Assembly: GCA_013200995.1 (NCBI GenBank) | Contig: CP053688.1 | Coordinates: forward strand, 1,984,001-2,048,000 | DNA from: Arthrobacter citreus | GTDB taxonomy: Bacteria > Bacillota > Bacilli > Bacillales > Bacillaceae_G | Direction of reading: 5' to 3' | Length of the DNA stretch: 64,000 nucleotides | Shown here: positions 19,211 to 27,219 of the stretch, one piece after another | How positions within the stretch are numbered: position 1 is the first letter of the stretch | How the letters are laid out: each line of letters opens with the position of its first letter | Notes under the pieces: model-generated | Database searches by the model: none | Seen by the model: only the letters and a program-made list of their open reading frames with translations | What the model was told of the DNA's origin: nothing | Program-made: the position numbers and the translations under genes

Positions 19211-19481
19211 AATCTACTTGATAATCATATTCCTTTGCTTCATCTGGTTTTGCGTTCTCGTACTCAGTCTTAATAAAAGGTTTATATGATAATTCAATTC
19301 GTTTTACAAAATGAAATTTTTTCAATCTCTCTACAGTTCGATCTATATCGTCCATATTGCAATATAGGACTACGTATTTCAAACGTTTAGAGACAAAGTG
19401 AATATTTCCAAATTTACGTAACATTTTTGCTTGTTTTAATGATTGTAAATAAATAATAATACCTTGTCTTTGCACGAACAT
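19209..19481 (-). CDS. ylbG: YlbG, DUF2129 family protein
   Basis: 90 residues starting [17 protein letters not shown], typical of the DUF2129/YlbG family of Firmicutes. Short alpha/beta protein with no membrane segment. Function unknown. In B. subtilis it neighbours ylbF; here the plus-strand 105-residue gene separates them. Confidence 0.9.
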   Translation of the reverse strand: MFVQRQGIIIYLQSLKQAKMLRKFGNIHFVSKRLKYVVLYCNMDDIDRTVERLKKFHFVKRIELSYKPFIKTEYENAKPDEAKEYDYQVD

Positions 19482-19581
19482 AGCTTTCTCCTTTAAAAAT
19501 CCGTTAAAAATAGAATATCATATCCCAAATTTCTTTTGCAACGAAACTTTCATAAATAGTTTTTAGAAAGGATTGAAAATT

Positions 19582-19899
19582 ATGTTAGATGATGTTTGGG
19601 AGCAATTTTTTAGCTGTATTTCAAATTATAAACAAATTACCAACTATTCAAACAAACTAATTTGTGGCACAAATTTTATATATATCCAATCCGACAACTT
19701 ACTTACTGATGAATCCATAAAAAAACACCTTATTTCTTGCTCGAAAAAAATTACTGAACAGTTCAAACTAATTTATCGAGTCGAGTTTGTCAGAAAAGAC
19801 AACAACAATTATGTTTTTAGTCATCGATTTTACGTTCCAAATAAAAAAATGTTTTGTTGTGGAAATAACTGTGCCAATTGCACTAGGTTTCGTAAATAA
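19582..19899 (+). CDS. Small protein with a cysteine-rich C-terminal tail, unrecognised
   Basis: 105 residues from the ATG at 19582, preceded by AGAAAGGA; a TTG three codons upstream has no proper site. No membrane helix. The last 15 residues hold C-C-G-N-N-C-A-N-C, four cysteines in a spacing suited to metal or Fe-S binding, followed by a basic end. It converges on ricF, whose product also ends in a cysteine cluster. I do not recognise a family with confidence; similar small ORFs may occur at this spot in related species. Confidence 0.7.
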   Translation: MLDDVWEQFFSCISNYKQITNYSNKLICGTNFIYIQSDNLLTDESIKKHLISCSKKITEQFKLIYRVEFVRKDNNNYVFSHRFYVPNKKMFCCGNNCANCTRFRK

Positions 19900-19932
19900 A
19901 AAAAGACTCACTATCTTTAATAATGAGCCTAT
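19900..19932. terminator. Weak terminator of ricF
   Basis: GACTCACTAT (19905-19914) pairs imperfectly with ATAATGAGCC. Seven T residues follow on the minus strand, so it suits ricF; the other side has no T run. Confidence 0.5.
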
Positions 19933-19942
19933 CAATATGTTA

Positions 19943-20398
19943 TTACTTCGTTTTACATCCACACTTTCCACCTGTACCACAGCCACCTGTACTACATCCT
20001 CCACCAGCGTTTACAAAGAATGGATTTCCCGCAGGAACTTTTACTGATGGTGATACAGACTGAGCAATTAAATAACTTGTCTCATCTAAAAGTAATTGAA
20101 CTGCATCTTCCGCTTGCTTAAAAGCAGCGATTGTATCATTTAATTGAAGTTCTCTTTTCACTTCACTCATTTTTTTACGAATTTCTTTATAATCAGGATG
20201 ATATTTTCCAAATCGTTGGACATCCTCGTATAAATCTTTCATTTTCGTAAAACGACTAATGATCTCTTGAGCAGTTAGATCATTATTTAAAGCAATATAT
20301 GAAGCCCGATATTGATCTGCAACATCTGAGTGTACGATCATTGAAGCAAGTTCTTCTGAGACTGAAATAAGTTGCAAGGTTTCCATTGTTGCATACAT
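19943..20398 (-). CDS. ricF: RicF (YlbF), subunit of the RNase Y-specificity / Y-complex
   Basis: 151 residues. In B. subtilis YlbF forms a complex with YmcA and YaaT that carries Fe-S clusters and directs RNase Y maturation of many operon mRNAs; it also affects sporulation and competence. The helical Com_YlbF domain spans about 10-120. The tail holds four cysteines in C-S-T-G-G-C-G-T-G-G-K-C-G-C, consistent with cluster ligation. The ATG at 20398 follows GGAGGTG. Confidence 0.93.
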   Translation of the reverse strand: MYATMETLQLISVSEELASMIVHSDVADQYRASYIALNNDLTAQEIISRFTKMKDLYEDVQRFGKYHPDYKEIRKKMSEVKRELQLNDTIAAFKQAEDAVQLLLDETSYLIAQSVSPSVKVPAGNPFFVNAGGGCSTGGCGTGGKCGCKTK

Positions 20399-20459
20399 TT
20401 CCTTACACCTCCAAGAGTAAACTATATCACATTTAAATCCTTAAATAAAAGAACTTGAC

Positions 20460-21032
20460 CTAAGCTTTTATATGATCAGAAATATTAAATTCATTTATCT
20501 TCCATTTTCCATCTTTGAATTCTATAAAATTCGCACATGCATTTTTTAAAGTTGTCCTAAAAGTAACTTTTTCAGGATCAATCGCATGTAGAATCGCTTT
20601 GATCGTATGTGAATGGGCAACAATCACAACACGCTTTCCTTCATTGGTTTGAGCAATTTCTTTTAATGCATTAAATGCTCGTTCAATTAATTCCTCGTTT
20701 GTTTCCATTCCTTCTACATTATTATTATAAATGTTTTCGTGATAATCGGAAACAGGTTTTCCACTCGCTTCACCAAATTCTCTTTCCAAAAATCGCTCAT
20801 CTTCAATTATTTCATCAATTTTAGCAAACTCCGCAATTGCCGCTGCAGTCTGCTTCGCTCTAACTAACGGACTTGTTATAACCGTGTCCCACTTTTGATT
20901 ACTTAAGTATAGTGCGCTATCCTTAGCCTGCTGCTTACCAATCATATTTAAAGGAATATCTTCTCTTCCTTGAATAATATTGTTAAAATTCCAATCAGTT
21001 TGTCCATGTCTTACTAAACAAATTTCTGTCAT
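20460..21032 (-). CDS. Histidine phosphatase family protein (phosphoglycerate mutase-like)
   Basis: 190 residues from the ATG at 21032 with AAAGGAG upstream. The phosphohistidine motif L-V-R-H-G-Q-T-D-W-N puts the catalytic His at residue 9. The second conserved His is in V-A-H-S-H-T near 145, and an E-R-x-F-G-E-A segment (L-E-R-E-F-G-E-A) sits around 80. The long E-insert of true cofactor-dependent phosphoglycerate mutase is absent, so a broad-specificity phosphatase (PhoE/CobC-like) is more likely. Confidence 0.88.
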   Translation of the reverse strand: MTEICLVRHGQTDWNFNNIIQGREDIPLNMIGKQQAKDSALYLSNQKWDTVITSPLVRAKQTAAAIAEFAKIDEIIEDERFLEREFGEASGKPVSDYHENIYNNNVEGMETNEELIERAFNALKEIAQTNEGKRVVIVAHSHTIKAILHAIDPEKVTFRTTLKNACANFIEFKDGKWKINEFNISDHIKA

Positions 21033-21096
21033 AACTACTACTCCTTTCGAAACTTGCTTTCTCCATTGTAGCAAAAAGCTATGACAGATTGAACTA

Positions 21097-21387
21097 TTAA
21101 TCTTTTTTATCTTCCTTCGGTTCATTATCCGAAGTTTCGCTACTTACATCTTGCTGTTCTTTAAATACTTGGAACATGTCAATCATAAATGATGCCATTT
21201 GAACTTGATTTGACAATTTATCAACTCGTTGTGGAATTGTTTTACCAAAGAATTCAAGTGATGCCAGTCTAAATTCATTTGTTAGCTCAGGATTTCTAGC
21301 AAGTTTGCGATACCATTTAGGCTGTTGTCTAATATATTTAATATAATCTTCTTCACTCTGAAGAAATTCTAAAATATCTTTTCTCAT
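21097..21387 (-). CDS. ylbE: YlbE-like family protein
   Basis: 96 residues from the ATG at 21387, which has GAGGAGAT upstream. The core E-D-Y-I-K-Y-I-R-x-Q-P-K-W-Y-R-x-L-x-R-x-P marks the YlbE-like family of Bacillaceae; the C-terminus is acidic. Function unknown. It begins 11 bases after the ylbD stop. Confidence 0.87.
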   Translation of the reverse strand: MRKDILEFLQSEEDYIKYIRQQPKWYRKLARNPELTNEFRLASLEFFGKTIPQRVDKLSNQVQMASFMIDMFQVFKEQQDVSSETSDNEPKEDKKD

Positions 21388-21398
21388 TAGAGATCTCC

Positions 21399-21812
21399 TC
21401 AATCCTGTCTAAAATTAAATTGTTGTGACGCTGGCTTTTCTTCTCTTTGACTAGTTGAAGTAGCTGGAGATTTAAATTGCGAAATTAGTTGTTGTATATT
21501 AGATAATGTTGAATTTACATTTGATAGATGGTCTTGTATTTGATCTGGATCTAAATTTTTTACAAATGAAATGACCTTTCCAACATACCCTTCTTCTGAT
21601 TCTTCTTTTTTGGCAGTTTTCTTTTCGGACTTTTTGCTACCATCATTCCTAAAATCATCCCACATCTCATCGGTTTCACCTTTATAGTACCAGTCCTCAA
21701 AATATTGCTGCCATGTTTTATTTCCTGTTTTTACTTCTTCTCGCAGTTTCGGATGCTCCATAACGAATTGCCTAAATTGTTCGATCGATGGACGACTATT
21801 TTCATTTCCCAT
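21399..21812 (-). CDS. ylbD: YlbD, putative spore coat protein
   Basis: 137 residues from the ATG at 21812 (GGAGTG upstream). The N-terminal block F-V-x-x-H-P-K-L-R-E-E-V-x-x-G-x-x-T-W-Q with W-Y-x-x-G-E-x-D-x-M-W is the YlbD signature. The middle is Lys/Glu-rich and the end Ser/Gln-rich, probably disordered. YlbD is reported as spore-coat associated. Cotranscribed with ylbE. Confidence 0.87.
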   Translation of the reverse strand: MGNENSRPSIEQFRQFVMEHPKLREEVKTGNKTWQQYFEDWYYKGETDEMWDDFRNDGSKKSEKKTAKKEESEEGYVGKVISFVKNLDPDQIQDHLSNVNSTLSNIQQLISQFKSPATSTSQREEKPASQQFNFRQD

Positions 21813-21883
21813 TCGTATCACTCCAATTAAAAGCATTTACTACAAAATTATGTCTAATGAATAATTTTGTGCTTGTATGGAAA

Positions 21884-21925
21884 TAAAAAAATCAAGCACC
21901 AACTTTCGCTTTTGCTTGATTTTAG
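21884..21925 (-). terminator. ylbC terminator
   Basis: AAATCAAGCA (21889-21898) pairs with TGCTTGATTTT (21913-21923); seven T residues follow on the minus strand. Confidence 0.85.
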
Positions 21926-21928
21926 TCA

Positions 21929-22972
21929 TTATTTTATAAAATTTTGAGTGTAATATTTATTAAAGGCACCAACACCAAGTGTAGAATATTCTTTCTTATA
22001 CATATTCTCTCGATGACCTTTACTATTGATCCATCCATAAACAGATGCAATACCGTCTACATAATTAGCTGAAATATTTTCACCAGCTAATCTATATGGA
22101 ACATTTGCATCGTTTAAGCGATCAGATAAACTGCCATATAAATTTGAATAGTGATCAAAATATTTATTTTGAACCATATCTTTACTATGACCTAGAGCTA
22201 CTTTAGCAGCCTCACTATTCCATTTTAAAGTACTTAAATTCATTCTTTTTCGATAGACGTTCGTCAAATTAAATATCTGTTTTTCCTCTTCACGATCTAC
22301 AATTGTTTCTTGAAGTGTATTTAATTTTTTAGCGTTTATTAAATTTCCACTATAAATTAGCTCGTACGGTTTTTGTTTAACTAAAGTTTCAGGTGATAAA
22401 TAACGAATACCTAATAAACTGCCAGTAAAACGGTCAAAATAAAGTTGAGCAAAACAATTACTTAATGATACTAGAGGTCGTTCATGTAAATCTGACGGTG
22501 TTAATTTAAAAGTATATTGATTATTTAAAATCGAAAATGAAACTTTATCGTGGACTGTCACATTGTCCATTGTTTCTTCATAGTGGCTTCCCATTATAAA
22601 TGGTGAGATATCTACATCATTACCGGCAACAAAAATTGTTACTACTTTACCGTTTAGTACACCAAATTGAGTATACTTTGAAGCATTTGAATCATAAACT
22701 AACCAATCATAGTCATATTGAGAGGGAACTTTTCTTGAAGGTTTTCCAAAATTTTTTATGATTTCTTGTTCGCTTTTACCAATATACTGAGATACAGAAT
22801 ATTTTACATTTTTAGTACTTGCGTTTTCAATCATTGGCATATTCACATCTTCTACTCTTTGATAATGTTTTAACGAGGACACATTGGTTATCCACTCTTT
22901 AATAAGTGGACTGAACATAAAAACCGTTATAAAACTTATTGTAAAAAAGAAAAGTTTTATAAGCTTTTCCAT
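21929..22972 (-). CDS. ylbC: YlbC, CAP-domain protein
   Basis: 347 residues, one more than B. subtilis YlbC as I recall. An N-terminal hydrophobic segment (about 5-22) is a signal anchor or signal peptide. A CAP-associated domain (about 60-190) contains G-K-S-E-Q-E-I-I-K-N-F-G-K-P. The C-terminal CAP/SCP domain (about 225-345) shows N-x-x-R-x-x-x-x-L, W-N-x-x-A-x-x-x-A-x-x-H-S-x-D-M, G-E-N-I-S and G-H-R-E-N-M. Predicted extracellular; molecular function unknown. Confidence 0.92.
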   Translation of the reverse strand: MEKLIKLFFFTISFITVFMFSPLIKEWITNVSSLKHYQRVEDVNMPMIENASTKNVKYSVSQYIGKSEQEIIKNFGKPSRKVPSQYDYDWLVYDSNASKYTQFGVLNGKVVTIFVAGNDVDISPFIMGSHYEETMDNVTVHDKVSFSILNNQYTFKLTPSDLHERPLVSLSNCFAQLYFDRFTGSLLGIRYLSPETLVKQKPYELIYSGNLINAKKLNTLQETIVDREEEKQIFNLTNVYRKRMNLSTLKWNSEAAKVALGHSKDMVQNKYFDHYSNLYGSLSDRLNDANVPYRLAGENISANYVDGIASVYGWINSKGHRENMYKKEYSTLGVGAFNKYYTQNFIK

Positions 22973-23148
22973 TAATATCTTCCCTTCCCAATTGTTAACT
23001 CTAACTTTATATATCCATTGTAGCCAAATTATTCAAAAAAATATATAAATTAGTTAAAATACATTTATCAGCTTTTCATTGCTAATTATTGTCATTGATA
23101 ATATTATATTAGTAGGGATTTTTTCTAAGTAATTTAGGGGGTAATAAC

Positions 23149-23520
23149 ATGAAATTTGAGAATACAAATTTAGAAAATCATGTAGTAAATGTAAATTTAT
23201 TAACTGAAATCATGGAAGAACTAGGCTTTGTCCTTGCAGGTCAATGGGATTACCAAAGAGTAACTTACGATTATAAATTTGAACAACGTAACGAAATATA
23301 CTACCTACGTGTTCAAGGATACGCTGTTGAAGGACATGTTGAGTCAAGTAAAGGTAAAATCCAATTACTTACTCCACTTTTAGGTAAATACTATTATCCT
23401 CACGGTGTAGAATACGGTGAAGGTGAGAACTTCCCAGAAAGTATCGTTGAAAAAAGTGAAAGCTTACTTAAAAAAGCAGAAGAGCAAATTTCTCTTGTAA
23501 GTAAGTTCATTATTCTATAA
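23149..23520 (+). CDS. YugN-like family protein
   Basis: 123 residues with AGGGGG upstream of the ATG. The W-D-Y-x-R-V-T-Y-D-Y-K-F block and the L-L-G-K-Y-Y-Y-P-H-G-V-E-Y motif (about 82-94) match the YugN-like family of Bacilli. Soluble, no signal. Function unknown. It faces ctaM across a shared terminator. Confidence 0.82.
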   Translation: MKFENTNLENHVVNVNLLTEIMEELGFVLAGQWDYQRVTYDYKFEQRNEIYYLRVQGYAVEGHVESSKGKIQLLTPLLGKYYYPHGVEYGEGENFPESIVEKSESLLKKAEEQISLVSKFIIL

Positions 23521-23524
23521 TTAT

Positions 23525-23574
23525 TAAAAAGAGTGAGTAAAAAGAAGTACAACTTCCATTACTCACTCTTTTAT
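23525..23574. terminator. Bidirectional terminator between the YugN-like gene and ctaM
   Basis: AAAAGAGTGAGTAA (23527-23540) and TTACTCACTCTTTT (23559-23572) are perfectly complementary 14-bp arms. Confidence 0.9.
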
Positions 23575-23578
23575 TTTT

Positions 23579-24052
23579 TTAAAATCCTAAAACAGCTTTA
23601 ATAACTGAAGTAGTATCTCCGCCTTTGTAGAATACGTACAGTAAGCTATATACGATCACTCCAGTAATTGCTGTAAAAAACCAAATAACACTTGTAACTG
23701 GACCAATTTTTTTATGAAGCTTCAATTTGTTTTTATACCCTGAAATAATTGATACTAGACCAAATACCCCGCCTGTAGTAGCTAAGAATATATGGAAAAA
23801 TAAAAATAGATGGTAATACAGTTTTAAGCTTTTTGGTCCCCCAAAAGAAGTATTCCCAATAAAGATTGTTCGTGTTGCGTATATAATGAAGAATGCAAGT
23901 GCAAAAACTCCACCGAAGAACATAACTTTCTTATGTGCCTCTACTTTTCTTTTGGCAATAAGATACCAGCCAATTGCAACAAATATAGCACTTATGACAA
24001 TAAAGCTTGTACTTATTGTCGGTAAAATTGGTAACGAATTCAAAATTTCCAC
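23579..24052 (-). CDS. ctaM: CtaM (DUF420), aa3 oxidase maturation factor
   Basis: 157 residues with four to five membrane helices (about 15-32, 44-62, 80-102, 125-145). Conserved His residues occur in the membrane region (A-H-K-K-V and Y-H-L-F-L-F-F-H). The DUF420 family includes YozB/CtaM, needed in Bacillus and Staphylococcus for activity of heme-A oxidases. It follows ctaG by two bases, supporting a role in oxidase assembly. Confidence 0.88.
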   Translation of the reverse strand: MEILNSLPILPTISTSFIVISAIFVAIGWYLIAKRKVEAHKKVMFFGGVFALAFFIIYATRTIFIGNTSFGGPKSLKLYYHLFLFFHIFLATTGGVFGLVSIISGYKNKLKLHKKIGPVTSVIWFFTAITGVIVYSLLYVFYKGGDTTSVIKAVLGF

Positions 24053-24054
24053 CC

Positions 24055-24954
24055 CTACGATTTTTTAAGCAATAATGGATTACTACTGATTGGATCAATT
24101 TTATTTCCATTTTGTTCTCTTCTAGCCCACTTGAAAAAATTATACCCTATAACACAGCCATAAACTATTTCCTGGATAATTTTCATAATAACCCCGCCAA
24201 CCTGCTGATCTTCTCTAGCAGACATAAAGTTAAATACTTCTGGACCAGATATATTTAACGATTTTAGTAAATCAGGTGATACGCACAATTGCATCGCCTT
24301 ACTCCACACTGCCGGATCATTATAAGTTGCGTAAAATGGATGTCCTGCAAATATGATAAGTGCACATGCTGGTGTTAATAAAATACCATTTCCGAACATA
24401 TAACCGATCTTTTGAATGTCGGATAAAGTTTGTCTGTCTGGTAAGTTATTAATAACAGGAAACCACATAAATACTGCCATGAAAAATAATATATTTGTAA
24501 ATAAGAAATGATAGACTGTATTTGTTTTTACAGTATCAAATACAAGTGGGTAATGATAAATAGAAAATACTACATTAAAAATAATTAAAGCAATTAATGG
24601 TTTGGTAGCAATCGTAAAGAAAGCATTAACGATCTTTGGTTTTAGTATGTTTCTCCATAACCAATTTGGAATACCAATAATTAAAAAGATCGGTGCAACT
24701 AAATATAAAACAGCCATTTCAGTCATATGTGCACTAAAAATAATATGACCTATTAAATCAATTGGACTACCTTGGGCAATATAAACTAACAAAATTCCAA
24801 GAATAAAATACACTTTTTGCTTAGTTTCAGTTATGTGCTCTTTATCTTTGTATTTATTAATTATGTAAAAATACCCCAAAGTGACTAAAACTAAAAACAC
24901 AAATAAATACGGACTCCAAAGTGCTTTAAACCCGAACATCCCTAAGTTAATCAT
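24055..24954 (-). CDS. ctaG: Cytochrome c oxidase assembly factor CtaG
   Basis: 299 residues from the ATG at 24954, with AAAGGGTG upstream; an in-frame ATG ten codons earlier lacks a site. About seven membrane helices of the caa3_CtaG family, including the H-M-x-E-M-A-x-L-Y-L-V-A-P segment and H-P-F-Y-A-T-Y. CtaG is linked to copper delivery to the Cu-B site of caa3 oxidase. In B. subtilis it directly follows ctaF; here a LysR gene and about 780 bp of non-coding DNA intervene, so it must have its own promoter. Confidence 0.94.
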   Translation of the reverse strand: MINLGMFGFKALWSPYLFVFLVLVTLGYFYIINKYKDKEHITETKQKVYFILGILLVYIAQGSPIDLIGHIIFSAHMTEMAVLYLVAPIFLIIGIPNWLWRNILKPKIVNAFFTIATKPLIALIIFNVVFSIYHYPLVFDTVKTNTVYHFLFTNILFFMAVFMWFPVINNLPDRQTLSDIQKIGYMFGNGILLTPACALIIFAGHPFYATYNDPAVWSKAMQLCVSPDLLKSLNISGPEVFNFMSAREDQQVGGVIMKIIQEIVYGCVIGYNFFKWARREQNGNKIDPISSNPLLLKKS

Positions 24955-25730
24955 GAATGCACACCCTTTATTTATTCTATTCACACTTATTATTTTTACC
25001 TAATGCTTAAATTAATATTGAACTATGTAAAATTATTGTAGATTTTGGTGCTTTTAACAAAAACCTTTACAAGACAAAAAAAATTTATGCATTATGACTA
25101 TCATATAATATTTGATGAAATTATCCAAACTATTATACTACTAAATTATAACAGTAATAACGTTTTATTCAAATTAAAATACTATGTGAAAACGTTATGC
25201 TTATTTAAATGATTTTTATTGTATCTTGCTAACCAAGTTAGATTACATGTCTTGAACAAACTAGGTTAGATGCAATTTAGTCTTTATTAAATTAAATAAA
25301 GTATGGCTAGTTTGACTTGAAAAATATTAAATAAAACAAGAGATACGTATCTAGAGTGATTAAATATATAACGGTCAATAGTTAAATCTTTATTTCTATT
25401 ATTTTTTTTTTATTTTTAAATATTCAGGAAGATAAATGTTAGAAGGCTACGTTCAAATTATTTGTTTATTAAATAGAGGTTGGCAAACAGTCGGAGTAAT
25501 TAAATACTATTTTTCTCAAATTAAAGGGTATTAATAAAGTTCTTTACCGAGGCTGATTGGAACGAAAGGGTGCTCGACTCCTATGGGAAATGCGGGAAGC
25601 CTGAGACCCCGCGCAGGCGCGCTAAAGGAGGCTCAAGGTCCCGACCTATGGAAAGCGAGCATCCTGTAGCGGAAATCAACACCATAATAAATTGCCATGC
25701 TCTTTTTTCAACAACTTGAGCCGCGTATCA
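24955..25730. other. Long AT-rich gap between ctaG and the LysR gene
   Basis: About 775 bp without a plausible ORF. The right part holds the intergenic repeat copy at 25551-25680. At 25719-25740 a perfect short hairpin (AGCCGCGTA / TACGTGGCT) overlaps the LysR stop and may terminate it. TGAAAACGTTATGC at 25185-25198 is a partial cre match only. The rest shows nothing I can name. Confidence 0.7.
25551..25680 (+). repeat. Intergenic repeat family, copy A (fullest)
   Basis: A GC-rich island in AT-rich surroundings, starting near CTGATTGGAACG and ending AGCGGAAATCAAC. The ends are complementary (TGATT / AATCA) and the centre has GAGACCCCGCGCAGGCGC. This is recognisably the long repeat scattered through many Bacillus genomes (gttgattgg ... 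ggaaatcaac). The upstream 50-60 bases (AAGTTCTTTACCGAGG) are also shared with copy B at 42783. Confidence 0.8.
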
Positions 25731-26624
25731 TTACGTGGCTAATTCTTTAACAATTTCGATAAATATTTTGCTTATGTCAGTAAGTTGTTTATTTTTAGGA
25801 TAGACCACCCACAAATCTTTAAAAACGAATTCATTGTTTTCTTTGTAAGGTATAGATTTTATAATACCACTGATAATGTCCGGATGGAATTTAGCTCCTG
25901 ACTCGTTTGAATAGACAAATACATTATGTTCTTTAACAGCCTCTGTAAGAATACTCATGCTGTTTGTAGTAAACTTGATTTTATTTTTATTCTTCTTAAT
26001 TAACTTAGAATAATAATAATTAGAATAGATTGAATAGCATGCTGTTTCCATGTTTAATACATCAGCTTGTGTTACGAATTGAAATTGATAGAGTGGGGAG
26101 TTTTTACTAACAATAACATGAACTTGATCAGTCCGAATTAAATCATAGTTAATATTTTTTTCACTCTCTAATATTTCTAAATCTTGAGGGAAAAAGCAAA
26201 AGTCATATTCAGTGTGTTTAATCGTTTCCATTATTAATGCTGGATCTTTTTCCTCGATATCAATTGTTACGTTAGGGTGCTCAACATTAATTCTGTTCAA
26301 TGCACGTTGAAGTACAGTTGAGAAAGTAGGAGTAGCTACTATTTTCAAATGTACCTTTTTGTTGTTTTTATAATCAAATAACTCTTCATTTAACTTACTA
26401 ATAATTTGTAATACTTCACTAGCTCTATTAATTAAAATCTTTCCTTCTTCAGTAGGAAATGTTCCTTTTCTTGAACGGTTAAAAATAGTTATTCCCAATT
26501 CGGTCTCTAATTGAGAGATTGATTGACTAAGTCCCGAACTTCTTATATATAATTTTTCTGCAGCTTTAAGAATAGATTTCTCGCTTGCAACTTTCACTAT
26601 ATATTCCATTTGCTCAAAATTCAT
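25731..26624 (-). CDS. LysR-family transcriptional regulator
   Basis: 297 residues. N-terminal winged helix (about 1-60) with the family pattern M-E-Y-I-V-K-V-A-x-E-K-S-I-L-K-A-A-E-K-L and S-Q-S-I-S-Q-L-E-x-E-L-G-I-x-I-F-x-R; then a linker helix and a periplasmic-binding-like effector domain (about 90-295). Ligand unknown. It sits between ctaG and ctaF, a place where B. subtilis has no gene, and has its own promoter with a palindrome in the spacer. It could be a later arrival or a local regulator. Confidence 0.93.
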   Translation of the reverse strand: MNFEQMEYIVKVASEKSILKAAEKLYIRSSGLSQSISQLETELGITIFNRSRKGTFPTEEGKILINRASEVLQIISKLNEELFDYKNNKKVHLKIVATPTFSTVLQRALNRINVEHPNVTIDIEEKDPALIMETIKHTEYDFCFFPQDLEILESEKNINYDLIRTDQVHVIVSKNSPLYQFQFVTQADVLNMETACYSIYSNYYYSKLIKKNKNKIKFTTNSMSILTEAVKEHNVFVYSNESGAKFHPDIISGIIKSIPYKENNEFVFKDLWVVYPKNKQLTDISKIFIEIVKELAT

Positions 26625-26706
26625 AATTTCTCCTCTGATACTAGTTTACACATTTATTTTTTCACTCAATTGAAACTGTATACATTCTCAAAAGGAAAAG
26701 TGGTGT

Positions 26707-26734
26707 ATTATAAATGAACACATTCATTATGCAA
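26707..26734 (-). promoter_or_regulatory. LysR-gene promoter with palindromic operator in the spacer
   Basis: On the minus strand: -35 TTGCAT (26734-26729), a 16-bp spacer that is the near-palindrome AATGAATGTGTTCATT (26728-26713), and -10 TATAAT (26712-26707). The spacer dyad has 7-bp arms with one mismatch. A repressor bound here would block RNA polymerase. The same dyad, perfect, is at 32013-32028. Confidence 0.7.
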
Positions 26735-26840
26735 CTAAAGTTGGAGTAGGTCAATCAACAAGAAAAACGATTAAACCATGAAGTCCTTCATTTAAACTTC
26801 AATATAGCATTTTAAAAATCTACTTTAAAAATCTAAAAAT

Positions 26841-26877
26841 AAAAAAAGGAAGTGAATAAAATTCACTTCCTTTTTTT
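26841..26877 (-). terminator. cta operon terminator after ctaF
   Basis: GGAAGTGAAT / ATTCACTTCC stem with a 3-base loop and seven A/T on each side; directly below the ctaF stop. Confidence 0.92.
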
Positions 26878-26879
26878 CA

Positions 26880-27215
26880 TCATAACCAGATAAGTGTTAA
26901 GAATGTCAATAGTGTAATAACAGCAACAGTAAGTCCTGAATATAGGAAGAAAGCTTGTGTGCTGTGACCTTTATTTTTCATGTGCATGAAATAGTAAAGT
27001 TGGAACACTAATTGAACAACAGCAAGTAATAAAATAAATGGTACTGTAAAATATGGATCCATTTTATCTCGGTAAATTACTGCTGCAAATGATGCAAGAG
27101 TTAATATAATCATTAAAGCGAATGAAATTAATTGTTGCTTCATTTCTTCTGCATGTTTACGACGGTGATACTTTAATTCAACTTGATTTCGTTCTTGATG
27201 AGAGCTTGCACCCAT
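26880..27215 (-). CDS. ctaF: Cytochrome c oxidase subunit IV
   Basis: 111 residues, three membrane helices (about 30-48, 55-75, 87-108), bacterial subunit IV (CyoD/CtaF) family with the Y-Y-F-M-H-M segment. Stabilises the aa3/caa3 oxidase in the plasma membrane. Last gene of ctaCDEF, four bases after ctaE. Confidence 0.95.
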   Translation of the reverse strand: MGASSHQERNQVELKYHRRKHAEEMKQQLISFALMIILTLASFAAVIYRDKMDPYFTVPFILLLAVVQLVFQLYYFMHMKNKGHSTQAFFLYSGLTVAVITLLTFLTLIWL

Positions 27216-27219
27216 ATTC

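Noticed and set aside
25185..25198. Catabolite-responsive element in TGAAAACGTTATGC
   Set aside because: The left half fits the consensus but the last two positions do not, and it is over 200 bp upstream of ctaG.
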